A DNA stretch of 64,000 nt. It comes from Streptomyces sp. NBRC 110028. Its GTDB lineage: Bacteria > Actinomycetota > Actinomycetes > Streptomycetales > Streptomycetaceae. A program made the position numbers and the translations under genes. How positions within the stretch are numbered: position 1 is the first letter of the stretch; the number at the start of each line of letters is the position of its first letter. Positions 60,897-64,000 of the stretch are shown here, in pieces. The stretch covers positions 1 through 64,000 of the forward strand of contig NZ_BBUZ01000028.1 of assembly GCF_001417735.1 (NCBI RefSeq), in the 5' to 3' direction. The notes beneath the pieces are model-generated. The model saw nothing but the letters and a program-made list of their open reading frames with translations. It was not told where the DNA came from and made no database searches.

Positions 60897-62312
60897 TTAC
60901 AGCGCCGGGTAGGCGTTCTTCAGCAGCTGCTGGAACTGGGCCGAGAACCAGTGGCCCGACAGCGGCGCGTTCGGCAGCGCGCCGGACATGTTGTTGCCGT
61001 TGCGCGCGTTGCCCGTGTACGTCGGGTCGCACATCCGGTCGAAGCCCTTGCCCTCGTCGTTCGGGACCTGGGAGCTGGCGCCGTCCGACTCGCCCGGAGG
61101 CTTCATCCACACGTACGCGTCGATCCCGGCGGCGGGTGATGCCTTGGGCCGCTCACCGAGCCCGGCTCCGGACTGGTTGCACCAGTTGCCGACGTGGATG
61201 CGGCGGTCGTACCGTCCACCCTCGACGTAGGTGTCGACAGTGGTCTTGGCGCCCGGGCCGGAGGGGCGGGCGGCGCCGCCCCAGCCGTTGCGGGAGGTGT
61301 CGATGAGCGCGCCGATGTTCGACGGGAAGCCGACGTTCACCATTTCCTGGCGGAAGGCCTGGGCGAAGGACAGCTCGTCCACGTAGCGGTTCCAGTCCAC
61401 CCACTTGGACTGGCGGACCGTCGTGCCGTTGACGCTGTCGTTGACCGTGAAGTTGTCTTCCTTCAGGGCGCTGTAGTTGGCGGTGTTGACGATGATGCCG
61501 GCCACCTTGTCGACCGTGCTGCCCTCGGCGGTCGCGGCCTGCTTGATGATTTGGGCGCTCGGGTTGAAGTTGTCGTCCCAGCCGAGCCAGCCGTGGTGAC
61601 CGGCGTCCACGTAGTTGTAGACGTTGCCGATGGCGCCCAGCTTGTTGAGCGCGTAGCCGACGCCCTTCACATAGTTGCCGTTGGCTTTCATGGTGTCGCA
61701 CTCGGGCGTGGCGGTCGCCCGCCCGCCGGTGTTGGTGACCAGGTTCGGCAGCGAGTCGATCTCTACGGTGGTGACGATCCGCAGGTTGGAGTTGGCGTAC
61801 TTCGACTCGCCCAGGATCGACGCGATCGGGTCGATGAACTGCGTCTTGTACTTGTCGATCTCCGTCGGGCCGATTTCGCCGTTGGACGCGAGCGCCGAGC
61901 AGTCGCGCCCGGGCAGGTCGTAGACGACGAGCTGGACCACGGTCGGCGAGCCGCCCGACTGCGACAGGGCGCGGTCGAGGTGGGCGCGCAGTCCCATCTT
62001 GCCGCCCGCTCCGTTGATCGCGGCGATCCGGTCCAGCCAGATGCCGGTGGGCTGGTTGGAGACCTTGGAGCCGCCGGGCTCGGCGGCGGCGTTGGCGGAC
62101 CACTCCGGGTTGACGTACACCTTGGCGCCCGCGTACGGGTTGTCGACCTTGGCGGCCGCCGCGGACGGCTGCGCGGTGGCGGTGCCCGCGAGCGATCCGA
62201 CGGTCAGGGCGGTGGCGGCCAGCAGCGCGCCGCCCGCGAACGCGGCCGCGCGGGTGTGGGTGTGGGTGCGGGGCTTGCGGGAGGGTGGGGGAGGTGAGCT
62301 GATGCGGCTCAT
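60897..62312 (-). CDS. Secreted glycoside hydrolase family 6 cellulase, no CBM
   Basis: 471 residues. Signal peptide (residues about 20-48, AAAFAGGALLAATALTVGSL), then the GH6 barrel beginning AKVDNPYAGAKVYVNPEWSA. Active-site stretch VVYDLPGRDCSALASNGE, then VVTTVEIDSLPNLVTN, VYNYVDAGHHGWLGWDD, TSRNGWGG and AYVWMKPPGESDG, all typical of cellobiohydrolase/endoglucanase GH6. The protein ends right after the barrel, so no cellulose-binding domain is attached. Its ATG overlaps the GH5 stop, so the two are co-translated and controlled from the GH5 promoter. Confidence 0.92.
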   Translation of the reverse strand: MSRISSPPPPSRKPRTHTHTRAAAFAGGALLAATALTVGSLAGTATAQPSAAAAKVDNPYAGAKVYVNPEWSANAAAEPGGSKVSNQPTGIWLDRIAAINGAGGKMGLRAHLDRALSQSGGSPTVVQLVVYDLPGRDCSALASNGEIGPTEIDKYKTQFIDPIASILGESKYANSNLRIVTTVEIDSLPNLVTNTGGRATATPECDTMKANGNYVKGVGYALNKLGAIGNVYNYVDAGHHGWLGWDDNFNPSAQIIKQAATAEGSTVDKVAGIIVNTANYSALKEDNFTVNDSVNGTTVRQSKWVDWNRYVDELSFAQAFRQEMVNVGFPSNIGALIDTSRNGWGGAARPSGPGAKTTVDTYVEGGRYDRRIHVGNWCNQSGAGLGERPKASPAAGIDAYVWMKPPGESDGASSQVPNDEGKGFDRMCDPTYTGNARNGNNMSGALPNAPLSGHWFSAQFQQLLKNAYPAL

Positions 62313-63574
62313 CACAGTCCTTTCAGGTGATCGCGGAGTCCGACGCCGAAAGCGGTCGGGGTGCCGTTGAAGTCGCTGATGAGGGAGGGGCCAAAGGAGC
62401 AGTCCCAGGTGTTCCAGGTCCAGCCGAGGTACGAGGCGCGCTTGGTGTCCAGCCAGGCCATGACGCGGTCGATGTAGCCGTGTGAGCAGGTGTTCTCGCC
62501 GATCTCACCCGCCACGAGGGGCACTTGGGCGATCACCGGGGCCAGCTGCTCGTCGAAGCAGCTCTCGCTGGAGCAGGTGTTGAAGTTGTACGTGTGCCAG
62601 GCGGCGGCGAGGTTGCCCGCCGGGTCGCTCGGCTTGTACGTCAGCCACTGGCGCATGTCGTTGGAGTAGGCGAGGCCGCCGAGCAGGATCACGTTGCGGG
62701 CGCCGGTGTTCCGTATCGCGGTCACCATGCTCTGCGTGCCGGCGACCGGGTAGTCGATGCCGGGGCAGCTGCCACCGTCCCGCCAGCACTTCCACGCCGC
62801 CGTGAGGTCCGAGGTGGCGCGGTCCGGGAAGGGCTCGTTGAACAGGTCGAAGACCACGGCCTGGTCGCCCTTGAAGGTCTGGGCGACCGAGGACCAGAAC
62901 GCCGGGGTGTACTGGGCGTCCGGCATCGGCTTCTGGCAGGTGGCGTACTCGGTGTCCGGGCAGTGGGCGTCGCCGCCGGTGTATTTACCGTGACTCCAGT
63001 GGAGTTCGAGGATCGGCGTGATGCCATGGGCCTCCAGCCGGGTCACGAACTCCTTGACCGCGTTGATGTACGTGGCGCCGCGGTACGCGGAGCCGATGTT
63101 CGACAGACCGAGCCAGCACTCCTCGTTGAGGGGGACGCGGACCGCGTTCGCCTTCCAGCCCGCGATGGCCTTGACGGACGCGTCGTCCACCGGCCCGTCG
63201 AAGATGCCCCGGCCCTGGACGCACATGAACTCACCCCCCGAGCGGTTGACGCCCAGGAGCCGCCGGGTGGCCCCGTTCTCGTCCACGAACGTGTTGCCCG
63301 CGACGCGCAGCTTCGGCGGTGTGCCGTCCTGGTCCGGCGGGGGGCCGGCCGGGTCGGTGGGGTCCGTCGGGCCGGAGCCGCCGTCGCACGCCTCGCCGTT
63401 GAGTCTGAACGCGGAGGGCGCCGGGTCCCACTGGCCGGTGGCGGTGTACGCCACGGTGCAGGCCGCGGTGGACGCGCCGGGCATCGTGGGCGCCGCGGCG
63501 GCGGTGCCCGCCATGCCCGCGAGAGTGAGAGACACGGCGGCCGCCAAGGCGTAAAGGCGCGGTGGTGCTCGCAT
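62312..63574 (-). CDS. Secreted glycoside hydrolase family 5 endoglucanase with a collapsed CBM2
   Basis: 420 residues from the ATG at 63574. Signal peptide (to about Ala28), then residues 38-63 (ACTVAYTATGQW joined to APSAFRLNGEAC) are the two ends of a CBM2 with the middle gone. A Pro/Thr/Gly linker and a GH5 barrel follow, with acid/base Glu247 (FNEP) and nucleophile Glu357 (AGEIGE). It is probably active on soluble or amorphous cellulose. A degenerate CebR box lies 48 bp upstream. GAGGAG is the ribosome site. First gene of a two-gene operon with GH6. Confidence 0.9.
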   Translation of the reverse strand: MRAPPRLYALAAAVSLTLAGMAGTAAAAPTMPGASTAACTVAYTATGQWDPAPSAFRLNGEACDGGSGPTDPTDPAGPPPDQDGTPPKLRVAGNTFVDENGATRRLLGVNRSGGEFMCVQGRGIFDGPVDDASVKAIAGWKANAVRVPLNEECWLGLSNIGSAYRGATYINAVKEFVTRLEAHGITPILELHWSHGKYTGGDAHCPDTEYATCQKPMPDAQYTPAFWSSVAQTFKGDQAVVFDLFNEPFPDRATSDLTAAWKCWRDGGSCPGIDYPVAGTQSMVTAIRNTGARNVILLGGLAYSNDMRQWLTYKPSDPAGNLAAAWHTYNFNTCSSESCFDEQLAPVIAQVPLVAGEIGENTCSHGYIDRVMAWLDTKRASYLGWTWNTWDCSFGPSLISDFNGTPTAFGVGLRDHLKGL

Positions 63575-63621
63575 GGAGCGACTCCTCGGGTGCACGCGCC
63601 GTCCCGTGCGGCGCTGACTGC

Positions 63622-63635
63622 TGGAACCGCTCCCA
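63622..63635. promoter_or_regulatory. Degenerate CebR-type box upstream of the GH5 gene
   Basis: TGGAACCGCTCCCA matches 12 of 14 bases of the CebR palindrome. Close to the GH5 start, on its side of the divergent region. Confidence 0.65.
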
Positions 63636-63764
63636 CTGGTTGAGCTGACGGTAGCGCCAGAGGCGTACATGTCAACAGAGGCGTTCACAGATTTATCGGT
63701 CGGGGACGCTCGACCGGCCCATCTTGTTCAAAGACTTGACACTTCCTCAGAGGGAACCGACGCT

Positions 63765-63778
63765 TGGGAGCGCTCCCA
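63765..63778. promoter_or_regulatory. Perfect CebR box upstream of the CBM2 cellulase gene
   Basis: TGGGAGCGCTCCCA, identical to the box at 59623-59636, 49 bp before the cellulase start. The nearby AAGACTTGACA (TTGACA at 63736-63741) may be its -35 element. Confidence 0.88.
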
Positions 63779-63826
63779 CTGGTTCGCACATCCCCCCTCA
63801 TTTCCGAACCCGCGTGGAGGACCCCC

Positions 63827-64000
63827 ATGCGCGTACAGCGAGGCTCACCCTTGTCAGGAGCGCGTCGGCGGATGAGACGGCTGGTGACCGCGCTGGCAGC
63901 AGCCCTCGCGCTGCCCGTGGCCATGACCGCCGCCGGTGGGGCCGCCCCCGCCCATGCCGACGCCGCCGTGCAGTGCAACGTCGACTACAAGACCAACGAC
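63827..64000 (+). CDS. Start of a secreted CBM2-bearing cellulase (partial)
   Basis: The first 58 codons of a gene that continues beyond the window. Signal peptide (RRLVTALAAALALPVAMTAA, cleavage near AHA), then AAVQCNVDYKTND, the first strand of a CBM2 cellulose-binding module with its first Cys. GGAGG precedes the ATG. The catalytic domain is not visible. In Streptomyces an N-terminal CBM2 beside GH6/GH5 genes is often attached to a GH48 or GH6 enzyme, but that is a guess. Confidence 0.8.
   Translation, partial: MRVQRGSPLSGARRRMRRLVTALAAALALPVAMTAAGGAAPAHADAAVQCNVDYKTND

Overview
The window is high-GC actinobacterial DNA that reads as a Streptomyces chromosome. The signs are GGAGG-type ribosome sites, many GTG and TTG starts, 4-base stop/start overlaps, rare TTA codons, a SARP regulator, a cellulose/cellobiose (ceb) regulon, and GC-rich intergenic repeats of the kind common in this genus. 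I do not assign a species.

Layout. 0-4.6 kb: acyl-CoA carboxylase region (end of the beta subunit, epsilon subunit, a small membrane protein, Maf pyrophosphatase, biotinylated alpha subunit), with a secreted I36-type peptidase inhibitor gene in the middle. 4.6-7 kb: alpha/beta hydrolase, Sfp-type phosphopantetheinyl transferase, DUF2277 protein. 7-10.1 kb: a helix-turn-helix regulator with a TTA codon, divergent from three overlapping small orphan genes, then a Uma2-type nuclease. 10.3 and 41.1 kb: two tRNA-Lys(CUU) genes inside an 85-bp perfect direct repeat, bracketing about 31 kb.

Between the tRNAs: an IclR regulator and an Ehu-like polar amino-acid ABC transporter with amidase, 2-hydroxyacid dehydrogenase, DUF3830 and two maleate-isomerase/Asp-Glu-racemase genes (10.4-19.8 kb), probably one catabolic unit of unknown substrate; EfeO/EfeB iron uptake without EfeU; a secreted phosphoesterase; a luciferase-like oxidoreductase; a PAS-GGDEF-EAL protein; an M6 metalloprotease; remnants of a fatty-acyl-AMP ligase; and a convergent DesK/DesR-type two-component pair. 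From 32.2 to 41.1 kb lies a compact RiPP-like gene cluster: fused E1-like/YcaO cyclodehydratase, a 68-residue precursor ending in a short Cys/Thr/Ser core, a divergent SARP activator, and an overlapping tailoring operon (cyclase-family protein, FAD monooxygenase, epimerase, SDR without its catalytic residues, glycosyltransferase). This is the most likely undescribed system here.

41-54 kb: a prim-pol-like protein, and a coupled three-gene module of SF1 helicase, unknown protein and Cas4/AddB-like PD-(D/E)XK nuclease with four candidate iron-sulphur cysteines. Then come a PAP2 phosphatase, a histidine phosphatase, a TPR-type regulator with a divergent orphan gene, a spermidine-synthase-like protein, a GH18 chitinase and an isolated cytochrome b (QcrB) paralogue.

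54.7-64 kb: the cellulose-utilisation block cebR / cebE-cebF-cebG-bglC, followed by GH6 and GH5 cellulases and the start of a CBM2-bearing cellulase. Four CebR-type boxes sit at cebE/cebR, bglC and the GH5/CBM2 divergent promoter. cebE carries a TTA codon in its signal peptide, and the GH5 enzyme carries a collapsed CBM2 domain.
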